Shown: positions 11,122-22,300 of the stretch, piece after piece | Layout of the letters: each line of letters begins with the position of its first letter | How positions within the stretch are numbered: position 1 is the stretch's first letter | Source of the DNA: Archegozetes longisetosus | Taxonomy: Eukaryota > Arthropoda > Arachnida > Sarcoptiformes > Trhypochthoniidae | Length of the DNA stretch: 64,000 nt | NCBI GenBank assembly: GCA_018873245.2 | Contig: JAEMBT020000006.1 | Coordinates: 999,804-1,063,803, forward strand | Reading direction: 5' to 3' | The notes under the pieces: model-generated | Seen by the model: the letters and a program-made list of their open reading frames with translations, nothing else | Databases searched by the model: none | Told to the model about the DNA's origin: nothing | Made by a program: the position numbers and the translations under genes

Positions 11122-11366
11122 CAACTTGTTAGTATCGGATAGGACAATTCCACTGAAAAGCCAGTAATTTTATTCAGTATCCATTGCATCAGAACCGGAA
11201 AAACAAACTTATTCATTATCGGTCTTGTTATGAAATATCGTAAGTGAAAGTTAATTCTCATTATATAGTAACGAATAATTTTCTTTCTTCCGATTCCGGT
11301 ACAACCGACACTAAATAAAAGTACTGGTCTTTCAGTGAAATTATCCTATCCGAGACTAATGAGTTG
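11122..11366. repeat. Inverted-repeat MITE (about 245 bp)
   Basis: Arms CAACTTGTTAGTATCGGATA at the left and TATCCGAGACTAATGAGTTG at the right pair over about 70 bases, continuing through CACTGAAA..CCAGTA. The centre carries a second weaker pairing (ACCGGAAAAA with TTCCGATTCCGGT). Target duplications are not clear. Confidence 0.65.
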
Positions 11367-11721
11367 ACTTAAACAGAAATTCAAGCAACATTTAACTCGA
11401 CTGATTCGGCGATTACGATCGAACTAGACAAATTTACAAATTTGAATAAGTACCAGCATGAAGACCATGCCAAGGTATATGAATTTGTTAATAACTCATT
11501 TTGTCAAAAAATCGATTTAGAACCCTATAGTATTCAGGCAACGAAATTTCATATTTTGTTAACACTCCATTTAGTATTTATACAAAAGGTTTGAAATTTT
11601 ATGGATATAGTGATAGCGGATCCAATTCTACAACACTTCTTAATTTACGTCTTCCAGGATGTTACATCTCTTACATGATATCATATAGTTGTGTACTTCA
11701 CTCAAATTTTCGATCAATTGA
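11367..11721. other. Unassigned spacer
   Basis: Short stretches look faintly codon-like on the plus strand (around 11400-11500 and 11600-11700) but carry stops and no motif. I assign nothing here. Confidence 0.3.
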
Positions 11722-12003
11722 TCAATGCCTTGCACGGCAACAATAGATAACTGCAACAAATACTAGTATTTCCAATATTGTGAAAATGCTAGTGTAATCG
11801 GTTTCATACCTTTCAACTTCGTTGCTGTTCTCGTCACAAGCACATTGGCCTCTATAACAGATTTCGTTCAGATTAGATACTTTGCACCTATTATCAACAT
11901 GACATTTTTCACAGAATGAGAAACCCTCAGTCTTTATTTAACGAATATAAACATCAACAACTTTAGGTATACTGTCCAACGTCACATTTATCAACCAGTT
12001 CAT
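11722..12003 (-). pseudogene. EB-like cysteine-rich membrane protein, probably broken
   Basis: Minus-strand reading from 12003 gives an N-terminal stretch, then one in-frame TAA (11938-11940). After that comes a cysteine repeat (FCEKCHVDNRCKVSNLNEIC and YRGQCACDENSNE) and a hydrophobic helix (ILEILVFVAVIYCC) with a short RARH tail and stop at 11722. The CxxC...C...C.C layout and helix match the intact neighbour at 12728-13222, which faces the other way. The single stop could be bypassed by splicing that I cannot see, but a recent pseudogene is the simpler reading. The signal peptide was not found. Confidence 0.6.
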
Positions 12004-12727
12004 TGTACATTGATCAAAACAAAAACGAAGCAGTGTTTTACTTTTATATAGTAAAAAATCGTATATTCATTAAAATCTCTGAGTAATAAAATACTCGGGG
12101 AAAATATTGATAAAAGTGTTGATTCTTCAAACTTTACGTAACGTGAAATACAAAATGACTAATGCAATACACTGACCAACTATAAGTAATGTCATCTTTC
12201 ACATAAAAATGACCCTAAATGCACTGAAAGTAATAACTCTAAATTGTAGAACTTTTTTCACTGCCTCGCTTTAGTTTTGATCAATGGTACAAATAATAGT
12301 AATATTTGTGCATATTTTATCAATTTGTTTCAATTTGATCTTATTGTGTTTTTTATCAGTGACTTGTTGCTAGTACATCATATCTTTCATGTTATGATTG
12401 GAATCGACTATTGATTTAAGTCAAAATTTTCTTTCAGTTTTGTCTAAGATTTTCAACAAGAATAAGAAAGCTTTACTTCAGCTCATTCAGTAATTAGAGA
12501 ATTGTCACATCGAAATATGACAATCTACTATGGCTAGGTTTTGCATGCCCTCTGTGTAATCAAGTTGTTTTTTACTCGATAATTCTAACAATAATTTATT
12601 TTTTCGATAAGATAAAGAACTTTTGATTAAGATTAGAAATATTGAATAACTGTTATTATGCCTCAATAACTCATAGATGAAATAACAGTTAATTCTTCTG
12701 AAAAGTTTGAAAAGAGGCGTTTAAGTT

Positions 12728-13222
12728 ATGGGCTTCAAGTTTATTATATTGTTTCTTTCTATAATTTCGTTAAATTCAAATTTCATATATTGCAATCCTA
12801 CTAGGCAACTTAATTCAGACTCTTTATACAGTGATATTCATTTTGGAAATTCAACGTATAATCAAGTTTGTAAGTCTAGTAAAGATTGCAAAACATTCCA
12901 AATATGTCTTAACAATAAATGCCTATGTGAACCAAATTATAAGTACAATGATGTGAAACATGAATGCGTTCATACAAAATGCTATTCAGACAACGATTGC
13001 AAATCATTTGATAAAAGAATGATTTGTCAAAATTGGATCTGCAATTGTGACGAAAGCAATGATTATTATCTTGACTCTTCGACTCAAGTTTGCAAAAACC
13101 TGAAGATTGTACACTTTTCGCTAATATGGCTCTATATATTATTTCCAATAGCCGTCAGCGCTATATTTGGGATACTTTTCAGTCATTATTATCAGAGACA
13201 GAAGATTCAAATGGAACTATGA
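12728..13222 (+). CDS. EB-repeat single-pass membrane protein, short tail
   Basis: An intact 164-residue frame. It has a signal peptide (about 1-22, MGFKFIILFLSIISLNSNFI), then about 25 residues of spacer and two cysteine repeats of EB type (C-x5-C-x6-C-x4-C-x-C ... C) at about 43-78 and 80-123. A transmembrane helix follows at about 132-153 (LIWLYILFPIAVSAIFGILF), with a short basic cytoplasmic tail (HYYQRQKIQMEL). EB modules are nematode/arthropod disulphide-bonded extracellular domains of mostly unknown ligand. Unlike the three relatives at 49-58 kb it lacks a PPxY tail. The start at 12728 is the first ATG and opens the signal peptide. It lies head to head with the broken relative at 11722-12003. 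Confidence 0.8.
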   Translation: MGFKFIILFLSIISLNSNFIYCNPTRQLNSDSLYSDIHFGNSTYNQVCKSSKDCKTFQICLNNKCLCEPNYKYNDVKHECVHTKCYSDNDCKSFDKRMICQNWICNCDESNDYYLDSSTQVCKNLKIVHFSLIWLYILFPIAVSAIFGILFSHYYQRQKIQMEL

Positions 13223-13679
13223 TCAAAAATATTAAAAATTTTAAGTACATTGAGTGTTGAAAATTTTTTGAATTTTATTTGTATTCAAAATTTACGAACA
13301 AAAATAAATATAAAATGTATGCAAAGAATAGTTTTAAAAATCTTAAGTCATTGATATGAGGATGTTGAAAATAAAGTCCTTTCAGCTCGAATCTTCATAT
13401 TTATAAACTGTGATAGAAAAAAGTTCAAACTCTTGAAAGAATAAATTTTAAGCATAGTCTAAAAAGGTATCATTTTATTTATTATAAATTTTTATATTGA
13501 ATTACTAAGGTTTGCAACACTTAATAGATTCTAGATTTTTTATGATATTTGGGAAATTATTTTCGTTTTTTGTTATACAATAATTTAATCCAAAGCGCAA
13601 ATTATTCAAAAATCTTTCGCATATTTTTTTTAGTAATCTAAGCACATTCTTGTTTTATTTTATCCTGAAGTAATTAAAT

Positions 13680-14245
13680 ATTTTCAACGTTTTCCGAGAA
13701 ATCCTGTCCTCTAAGAAACTCCATAAAAGTAGTCACAAGGATTCAAGTCAGGGTAATAGGGGTCGTATATCTGTAGACTTAATTTTAATTATTTTTTGTC
13801 AAATATTTTTCTAACAATTTCATTGTTTTCTTAGTTGTACGAGGATAATGAAAATTGCGTGAAAATTTGTTTATTAAAATGATCTCCAAATTTTTTGCAT
13901 AATTCAGGTTCGAAATAATTTTCGATCATAATTTTGATGGTTCGATTGACTGACAATGATTCTTTTTTGGTTTGAATTATCGAAGATATAGGGGCTAATA
14001 AATTCTTGAGCAGAAAGTGAGCACCAAACAGTTACATACTGGTGACTAGTTGATATTTCAATGAATTTTTCAGGCTTTACAGACACTCTGATGTGTATAT
14101 TTTGCTTACTGAAGTGCCCGACCAAATAAAATGACTCATCTCTAAACGAAATGTTGCTTAATAAATTAGGATCTAATTGTATGTTTGAATAATTTATTGC
14201 AAAAATCCAGTCCTTTTTGAATCGAGTTTTAAGGTTTTTTTGCAT
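13680..14245 (-). pseudogene. mariner-like transposase relic
   Basis: The minus strand reads LSNISFRDESFYLVGHFSKQ, then a NIHIRV and VTVWCSLSAQEFISPYIFDN stretch. These are typical of the I.FSDE.HF...G.VNKQN..(I/V)W....VTVWC.....GPYFF core of mariner-type transposases. About 200 bases on, PYYPDLNPCDYFYG matches the third catalytic motif (PDL.P.D(Y/F)F.WG). Between them the frame shifts and carries stops, and the N-terminal helix-turn-helix is missing. The first catalytic Asp (in FRDES) and the third (in PDLNPCD) are still visible. It is inactive. Confidence 0.8.
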
Positions 14246-14300
14246 AATTTGAACTTTATATGGAATGATTACAATTCTTTATTCAAAACAAATCTAACAG

Positions 14301-14533
14301 ATTCCCGACCAGTGGTTGTTTTCAAGCCACTAACTCGAAAACTCTTATCCGAACAACCTTCGAAAGTATTTTTTACTTTTCTAATGTTTACTTTAGTTAG
14401 TATCGTGTTTTATGTGGTGTATGTTTTCGTCGATCAATTAAAGAGCAAAGGAGTTAATCAGAAACATATAGGCATCTGGTTTAATCACCCACAAGGTCAG
14501 TATGGATATCAAATTAAAGCCCATGAAGAATAG
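14301..14533 (+). CDS. Possible last exon of a small single-pass membrane protein
   Basis: After an acceptor-like TCTAACAG (to 14300) the frame gives about 77 residues: a basic lead, a strongly hydrophobic helix (KVFFTFLMFTLVSIVFYVVY), then DQLKSKGVNQ and a polar end (GQYGYQIKAHEE, stop 14531-14533). Codon use and the charge pattern look genuine. There is no convincing start codon, so a 5' exon would be needed. I do not recognise the family; the outline resembles small integral membrane proteins. It sits directly next to transposon relics, so it could also be decayed. Confidence 0.4.
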
Positions 14534-14539
14534 TAACGA

Positions 14540-14745
14540 ATGCAACAAGAATTTTTTAAAAATACGATGGCTCAGAGGAGATATGAATTTTTACACTTTA
14601 AATCTGAAAAATCAAAAATTCAACGTTTTGATCAGCTTAAGAATAATGAAGTAAAAACCTTATTGATCGATACTATAGAATATTTTGATCACATAAAAAA
14701 TTATATAGAAGCCACTGAAAAAAATTTAAACAATGGCTACGCTAT
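14540..14745 (+). pseudogene. Weak piggyBac-like transposase fragment
   Basis: The frame reads FFKNTMAQRRYEFLHFKSEK and continues IQRFDQL. This recalls the (F).TM...R(F/Y)..L...L.F segment near the start of piggyBac transposases. Nothing further of the domain (DDD motifs, cysteine-rich end) is present, so the assignment is tentative. Confidence 0.25.
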
Positions 14746-14749
14746 TATT

Positions 14750-15010
14750 GCAGTGTTTCGGGCGGTACTCTCTCAGTCCGCGCTGAAGACTTCCCAGCGT
14801 CAAATGAGCTACAGATTCCCTTCCGGTTAACACCTATAGCTGAGGTTCCCACTGGGCTTCAAGGGAGTATGACTACCGGCAATCTTTTGAAGGACTGTTA
14901 TGCTAGTGAAGTTCCGGGACCAGGGCATCGCTGGACGATGTCTGTTTGGTTCTGCAAAGCACTGAAGCAGACTCTAACTAAGTGGAGTACTTCTAAATTC
15001 CATAAGAACT
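14750..15010. other. GC-rich island of unknown origin
   Basis: About 250 bp close to 50% GC within AT-rich DNA, from GGGCGGTACTCTCTCAGTCC to GTGGAGTACTTC. It contains stop codons in the frames I followed and shows no obvious hairpin series or promoter boxes. It is probably a fragment of a repeat whose other copies are outside the window. Confidence 0.4.
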
Positions 15011-15377
15011 TGAAAAGGTTGAACAAATCACATTAATAATATTAAGTACATTGAAAAATTCATATCTTCTCACAATCATCACATTTTGAAAATTCTTTTT
15101 ATTCCCAATCTACTCTTCTTAAGCTCTCATTCGATACTCATATCGATATGATGGGATCAATTTTGTGTTTTTATGTCAATCTTTAAACTTTCATATTATC
15201 TCTCAGCCATCTTATATTTAAAAATTTCTTTTTACTTTCGATTCTACTCTTCATACGCTTTAATTTGATTCTCATATTGGCTTGGTGGGCAATTAGACCA
15301 GGTCTGATTAACTAGTTAATTGAGAATTTTCACATTATGAAAAATGTTTTCTTAGTTGGAACCACCTTTAGATAATA

Positions 15378-15789
15378 ATGGTCTATGTAAAAAGTTATGT
15401 CTGATAGTTATGAGTAAAACAAATTTTATTTATAAAACCCATATTACGATAACAAGACTTCAAGACTTTCATCGCCTTCGCAGAACTGCTCAAACCATCT
15501 CCGAACAGTCCTATCAGTGACTGCATTCTGGTACACCCTATCGATATTTCGTGCAGCCTCTGAAGCATTTGATCCGCGATGAAATTCATATAACATGACA
15601 TGTCTTATATGACTGTCTCGTGAAGACATATCCATCATCGCTTAATATTGATTGATATCACTATTATTAATAATAGCAAATGAAGACAAGTATTGGATGT
15701 ATTCAAACGTTAGATAAACGATTTGTGAGCACAAAAATAACATCAAAAATAACATCACCTTATCGGACATAACTTTTTACATAGACCAT
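15378..15789 (-). mobile_element. Internally deleted mariner element keeping its DNA-binding domain
   Basis: A 412-bp element with terminal repeats ATGGTCTATGTAAAAAGTTA / inverse and a TA duplication on each side (15376-15377, 15790-15791). On the minus strand an open frame from 15638 to 15444 encodes the N-terminal helix-turn-helix of a mariner transposase (IRHVMLYEFHRGSNASEAAR, then VTDRTVRRWFEQF). The catalytic part is deleted. The right terminal repeat is close to the left one, so the copy could still be mobilised in trans. Confidence 0.85.
15444..15638 (-). CDS. mariner transposase N-terminal helix-turn-helix only
   Basis: 64 codons starting at an ATG (15638). LYEF.RG..A.EAARNI followed by T.R.WF..F is the first HTH (HTH_48-type) of mariner transposases, and the protein stops after DESLEVLLS where the catalytic domain should start. 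If expressed it would bind terminal repeats without cutting. No evidence of expression is visible. Confidence 0.6.
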   Translation of the reverse strand: MMDMSSRDSHIRHVMLYEFHRGSNASEAARNIDRVYQNAVTDRTVRRWFEQFCEGDESLEVLLS

Positions 15790-16174
15790 TATTTTAATTC
15801 ATAGTCTTCTTTAATATATTTATATTTATTCACATTTGTATCATTTCTCACTTCAACGTGCCACTTCACTAAATTCCTTTTCTCTTCTGTTGACAGTAAA
15901 TTTTTACCCATAATTATAGAATTTTAAAAATTTATCTTAAAATTTTAATTTATAGGAAGTACTTTAAGCTCAGCTGAACAAAATTTCAAATTAGACTAAA
16001 CATTTCTTTGCTTGAAACTTAAAACCCTGGTCACCTGCTCAAGGGATAGCTTTGTTACAGATGTTCAAGGAACAATTCTCTGATAGCTTATTTGTGAAAT
16101 TACTTTAAAATCTACGTCTAAAAATTCCCAACTCAGGCACAATTGAATTTTGAAGAACTAAAACCTAAAATAAT
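15790..16174. other. Spacer, nothing recognised
   Basis: AT-rich sequence between two transposon derivatives with no open frame of note. Confidence 0.4.
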
Positions 16175-16176
16175 TA

Positions 16177-17477
16177 ACACCTCACAAATAAAATTCTGGA
16201 CTGAGCTTTACCTTATTAAAAACTTTAATTTCTTTCGATGAAATTCATAAATAGTATATTAAAAATAGAGATTAAGGGTGATTTATATGATTATTTAAAA
16301 GAAATTACTGCCAACATAACACTCAATTAAATAATGGCTTCCAAACAAGAAGTACTTCTCGAAGGCATTGTACAATTGTATAATTTGCATTATAATTCAC
16401 GTTTAGACAGACCGAAATAATTTACTGTTGATTACTTTGTTGATGAAAATATGCTCAAAAGTACATTATATTTAATTCTACAGAAGTATTTGAATCGAGG
16501 GGGCGTAAAAAGAAAAGTGGCAACTGGTAGACCTGCAAAAATAGTGACCGAAAAGAAAGTAAGGTAAATGAGGAGAAAATTTGACTATAAAGACAAAGTT
16601 TCAGAGCAAAAACTTGCAAAAGAAACTTAAATATACCCAACAATGTGTTTCATACGTAGGGTGACCATCTCTGGCTTGTCTCATGACGGGAAAAAAATAT
16701 CAAAGGGGGGACCCTTACATTTTTAAAAATAAAATGTGGCTTTTATTAGTTATTAAAAAATATTTAGTTGTCAAGCAATACATTCTAATGTTAAAACATT
16801 GAAAATTATTAGTCATGGTTGATTTCAAAGGTATAATTTTGTTAAAAACGGTATCTTTCATAAATTAATCAAAATTAAGATATACTGGTTTACATAAGAT
16901 ATAAGTCAAGATAGAAAAGATCAATTCAATAACTTGCACTACAGGTGTTCAAAAAATTAAATTGATTTTCTTAATCTCTTTTCATTTGCAAAATAAATTC
17001 AATGTTTGAATTTTTAAGGAATATTTTTCTAAGCACATTTTTCAAGATGAAAGTTGAAAACGGGACGAATAATTGTCCCGTCGAGAGTCTTTGGTCTGAC
17101 GAGATTTCTGTCTTTTATCTTTGAAAAGACGGGACTGTCACGTCAAAAATGGGACGGGTGGTCACCCTATTCATACGTATTAAAAATTAATACGCTAATG
17201 ATTGAGAAGCAAAATATGCCAATCAGCTCAAGAAATGTCAATCATATCAAATCTTACCTTAAAAAAGTTGATTTGAATGTTGTCCAAAGGATTTGCGATA
17301 AGGTCCGAGCCGACTTAAGAAAAACACAAGACGATGGACTCTTTTCGTTTGCACATTAAGTCAAATTATATTCAAATATAATGTAATTTCATTTTTAAAA
17401 TTTAAAATTTCAATAAAATGTTTGATAAAAATTTCATTAATTAATCAAATCAGTCCAGAATTTTATTTGTGAGGCGT
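16177..17477 (+). mobile_element. Tc1/mariner-superfamily element interrupted by a hAT MITE
   Basis: About 28-bp terminal repeats (ACACCTCACAAATAAAATTC at the left, inverse with one mismatch at the right) and TA duplications (16175-16176, 17478-17479). Left of the inserted MITE the plus strand shows transposase N-terminal remains (MASKQEVLLEGIVQLYNLHY from 16333, later KVATGRPAKIVTEKK, the GRP.K linker between the two HTHs), with stops. Right of it is the C-terminal end YLKKVDLNVVQRICDKVRAD with LRKTQDDG (stop 17357-17359). The central DDE region is gone. Removing the MITE (16657-17169) and one target duplication leaves an element of about 780 bp. Confidence 0.85.
16657..17169 (+). mobile_element. 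hAT-type MITE, family A copy 2 (nested)
   Basis: 513 bp with TAGGGTGACCATC / GGTGGTCACCCTA ends and a perfect 8-bp duplication TTCATACG (16649-16656, 17170-17177). It is inserted inside the Tc1-like element and is therefore younger than it. Sequence and orientation match copy 1 at 3476-3998, including the GGGACGAATAATTGTCCCG palindrome near the right end. Confidence 0.9.
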
Positions 17478-17486
17478 TATATATCT

Positions 17487-17804
17487 AATGAACATATTCA
17501 CCTCCGGTCTGGTTGACAAAGGCCCACTGAAGTCAGAGGTGTTTCATACCAGCGATGCTGTTTTGTAAATCCACTTCATTTACAAATTATTTAGTTTTGT
17601 TTGGCCCTTTATTCTCGATAATTCTTTGTTCTTTGCAAATCAAAATAAAGAGGTTAAATAAATGTTTAAACTTGCAAATAAATTTTACTTCAAGATGTGT
17701 ACGAAGATGCGAGAGAAATTAATTCACAAAATAACGCCATTGTATAAGACACCTCTGACCTCAGCGGGCCTTTGTCAACAGGACCAGAGGCGAATATATT
17801 CATT
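17487..17804. mobile_element. MITE with about 55-bp terminal inverted repeats
   Basis: A 318-bp unit whose ends (AATGAACATATTCACCTCCG at the left, inverse at the right) pair over about 55 bases through GTTGACAAAGGCCC and TCAGAGGTGT. The centre is AT-rich and non-coding. No clear target duplication was found, so the superfamily is unassigned. Confidence 0.75.
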
Positions 17805-19362
17805 GGATTTATGATTATTATTTTGCCATTAAATATACCTTTAAAGATATGAAACTCAAATTTCCACCGATTTCATCAAATATTAGATAGTCTGGTGTCG
17901 GTGATTTTGTAATTCAAAACTACCAGCAAGCGCTTTATCTATTGTAAGCTTACTCGTAAATGATGGGAATTTCTCATGAAAACTCTTTTATTTCAAAACT
18001 TGTTGTGAAATAATAAAAACTATACTCTTTGATTAGCAATGGAAAGCACCCCAAAAGTGAGTTAGAGTAGTCGATTGAACTCTTGTTCACCTTTATAGTT
18101 TTAATCAAGAAACGAGATCATGTGTTCTCATTGGACAAAAGATCTTCCAAATTATTAATTTGTACAAACTTTTGGAAATGTTAAATAATCTTCAAAGTCA
18201 GCCCACCATATTAAAAATATTATCTCCAGATCAGCTTCTGGTCCTTATGACACCACGCAAACATTTCTAAACCCGAGCCCAAGGACTTAGCTTCGTACCC
18301 GAAGTATAAAAATGGGCCCAAGTCCTCAAGATCTAAGCCTAGGACCAACATATTCAATATACAGATTCTATTCGGTACTCCGAATATAGTGATATCTCAC
18401 ACATGGTCCCAGGTCCTGTGATATAGTTACAAACTGCACTACGAGTTCGCTACATATAGCACCCTATACCCATGAAACTAAGGATCTTCATGGTAAAAGA
18501 CATATATCCTATTAGAACTTGATAAGAAATTTAAGATACATAGACATCGAAGGTCTATGTCGGAGCAGATTTGCGCATTTTCCTTTATTAATTTTATTTC
18601 AACTGTAATTTTATCTATATATACACTTAATAATTTAGATAATAACTAAATGAATATCATTCAATCACATACTTTTGGTTATTCTTTGTCTGTATTGTCT
18701 CAACACAAACTATGCCTAACATCTTAAGTGCAGAACACATCGTAATCTTGTTTATAAAACTCAACGTTTTTCTAAAATTTATATTGTATATTTCAAACAC
18801 ATATTTCTAATATGAATAGACGCTTATTAAGGCTCGACTGTCAAATGCTCGAGCGTTGAGCATCACAAGCTTGATTATCACTTTATAAATATGCCTCAAA
18901 CGGTCTAATTTGTAACGTTATAGTTAAGTACCTATTATGAAGAAGAAGGTATTCTAATATCTGATACCCTGAAAATCATTTTCAATTTTCCTAATTACTG
19001 TATCAAATCAAGAAATTTATAAGTCTTATGAAATCATCGATTAAATTTTAAATCAAGTACCGATCATGTGTTTGGTTTTATTGTCCCAGAAAGTTATTGC
19101 TCTGTTAATTGGTTTCCTTGAAAATAAAACTGGATAAGAGTTCTGATTATGTAAAAATAGAATAGAAAATGCTATATCTCATAATAAAACAGGATTTTCG
19201 ACACTGTAGCGGTTAATTTTTGTATTACCTTTGATCCTTTTAAATGATTACTTGTCGATAATAAAATGATATAAGTTAAAAATTTCAAAATAAAATATAA
19301 TAGTTTAGCAATTAGCACATAGACATTCTACAAGCTTAAGACATCCTACAGGCAAATAGACA
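17805..19362. other. Intergenic and 5' flank of the mannanase gene
   Basis: The 18200-18500 segment is a little richer in GC and may be an old repeat, but nothing in it can be named. An AATATAATAG-like TATA stretch near 19290-19305 lies about 60 bases before the GH5 start codon and could serve as its core promoter. Confidence 0.3.
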
Positions 19363-22300
19363 ATGATTAAGTTATTCGTCGTGTTTTTTATAGCCTATCT
19401 TCACGGATCTGATGCGTACCTGACTGTCAGCGAAAAATCGCTTATGTTTAATGGAAAGAAAATATTTCTTTCAGGCGCAAATATTGCATGGAACGAATTA
19501 GGCAACGACTGGGGAAATGGAAAGTATTGGCAGCACAGAAGCAAAATGAATGAATGGTTGGCCGGAATATCTGCTAATGGCGGGAATGTAGCTCGTGTTT
19601 GGCTTCACTTTTGGGGGAATCTTTCGCCTGCTTTTGATAGTCAGGGATATGTTGTCGGCACAGATAAACAAAATGATTTAGTAAAAGAATTACAGGCTCT
19701 CATGGATGACGCGGCCAAACATAATGTGTTTATTATACTCTGCATGTTTACAAGTAAGTGATTGAGTTTTTGTGTGGAATATAAATTATAAATAATGCTA
19801 TCATCTGGCCGGGAGAATACAGACAATCCGGGAGATTTTAAAACATACGGTCGGTGGTAAAAATTTTGAGTCTAAATTTTATGCATATTTAAATTTTAAT
19901 TTTCAAACCGAAATTCTGTGCCCAAGATGGAGAAGGAGTTTAGGGATTGCATGCATCGCTTATAACTAGGGTGGCCAACCCTCAAGATTCCGCCTTGACA
20001 GTCAAGATTTGCGAGCCTTGCCAAGAGTTAAGATTTGGTATAAATGGGAAAATGACATAATTTCAGACTTGAAACTCATAAAATCATATAAGTACCAGAT
20101 GTTTGAAATCTTTCAACAGATAAAAATACCAACTCTTTAAAAGTAGATTAAAAGTCCAAATATGTAGTGTTAAAACAAAGAAAAGCAATAGATTTGTATT
20201 ATACGTGAACTTTTAACGAAAACAGATTTATCATATCTGTGCTTAAGTTTCATTGTTTTGTGAGATATAAAAGTATTTAAAAACCAAAAATTATTCCAGA
20301 AGATTATCAGAAAACTGTTAATATTATATTATAGAAACACTTCAAGTAATAACTAGTCTGCAAAAAAAATGTAATAATGTAATGTGAACGAACCTCAATA
20401 TATATATATGGAACCCCTTTGTTTTCGTAAAGAATTGAAACTCTCATAAGTTGGTCACCCTACTTATAACTCAGACTTATTAGTAAAACTTCGCACTGCT
20501 TTTTAGTTACAGTTAAAATAACTTTCACTAAAAACACAAATCGCTATCGAGAGAGTGCGCTATGTTTGAGGCACTCAAACAATATGAACGAAACTTTTGA
20601 AGAACTGCCTTAGCGAATAGGGCTTAGAGCTACGGATTGAAGATAAGTTTAATTTGGAAATAATAGAACTTAATTATTCATTAGTTTAAATTTCTTTATT
20701 AAAATATACTCTTAGAGTTTTATAAGATAAGTATTAATGGATGACAATACTTTTACTCATTCTGAACTAGACCAAAAGTATTGTTTACTTTTAATAGATA
20801 AATAAATCATTTTCATTAAGAGAGATAAACAAGTTTTGTCATAGGTTAGTCATACAAAAAATCATAATTTCTTATCTCCTATTACCAAAGAGTTTAAAAT
20901 TGATTTTTCATTTGTTTCAAACCATCACACACACTCAATACTTTATATATAGTCTGAGGTGAAGACTGCTAAGGTAGTTCTTCAAAAGTTTCGTCTGTAT
21001 TTATAACCTCATTTCTGACTTAGAACAGGGCTGTTAATTTAAAATTCGATTTGTCAGAATCTAAAAGGACGATAAGTTTTATTTTACTTAATCCATTAGG
21101 TAACTTAATTTGACATTATTTATCAATAAATTATAAATTGAAGGAATTACCCCACAGGTTTGAGAAAATGAGTGCGAGCAAACTTGTTATCAGTAATTAA
21201 CTAGTGTATCCTCGAAGTATCAAAGGAAAAACTTTAAAGAACAATAAGACTTTTTTAATTAGTACATCAAACACATTTTTATCGATTATCGCTTATAAGT
21301 TTAAAGAGTGTAGTAATTTCTCAAAGTTGCAGTAACTATAGCATAGTCCTGTTTTTGAATCTTTTTTGCATAAATGGATCCCTCGACATTCATTTTCAGG
21401 ATTTGCTCGAAATATATTTTTTGCATCTACTAAGTTCTGAACATGCTTTGAAATTTCCTTGATTAGTGAACTGATCATCCAGTGCTCGATGCTTGACACT
21501 CTATTTTTATTCTTCAGCCTCAATATTCAAGACAGATTCCGGTTTTGTATATGACGATAAAAAAGTTCAGTCATATATTGATAAAGCCCTTAAACCTATG
21601 GTCGAAGGACTCAAGGGTAAAAAAGCATTGGCTGCCTGGGAACTGATGAACGAACCCGAAGGAGGAATGGATATCAATCATAAAGAAGAAGATACTAATA
21701 CTTGTTGGGATATCAATCGTTGGCATCAAAGTAATAAAGGAATGGGATTTGAACTTAAATTCCCAATTAAGAGGTTAGTTATTGCACAAGTTAACTACGA
21801 ACCAGACAGGATCAGTTATTACTAAATGAGACTATTGATGTAGCATATTTTACGTGTAAAATAACGAATAGAATGCTAGTAGATTTATCATCTTTCGCTT
21901 GGAAGAAATCTCGAGATAATTTCAGAAAGGTACCTTATTGCATAAACTTTCAGTTTTTGACCAAGTTTTCAAAATCATTCATTCGTGTGAAATGTTAGAA
22001 ATGAACATTATTCGGATTGTTTCTGGATTTTCTTAGACAGTGTAAAATAAACTCAAAATAATATTTCACTTACATCTCTTTGATAATACATACACGAGTA
22101 ATGCTTATTCCAATACTAACGATTAGGATTCTGAGATTCTTTAATTGGGTCAGCGACGGAATTCATACTTTCGATCCATCAGCTTTGGTTACGGTGGGCA
22201 CATGGAATCCAAGAACAAACACTAACAAATGCTCAAATTGCTTCAACCTTTACTCAGATGAGTGCTTAGTTGCTGCCGGAGGCCGAGAACATGGAAAGCT

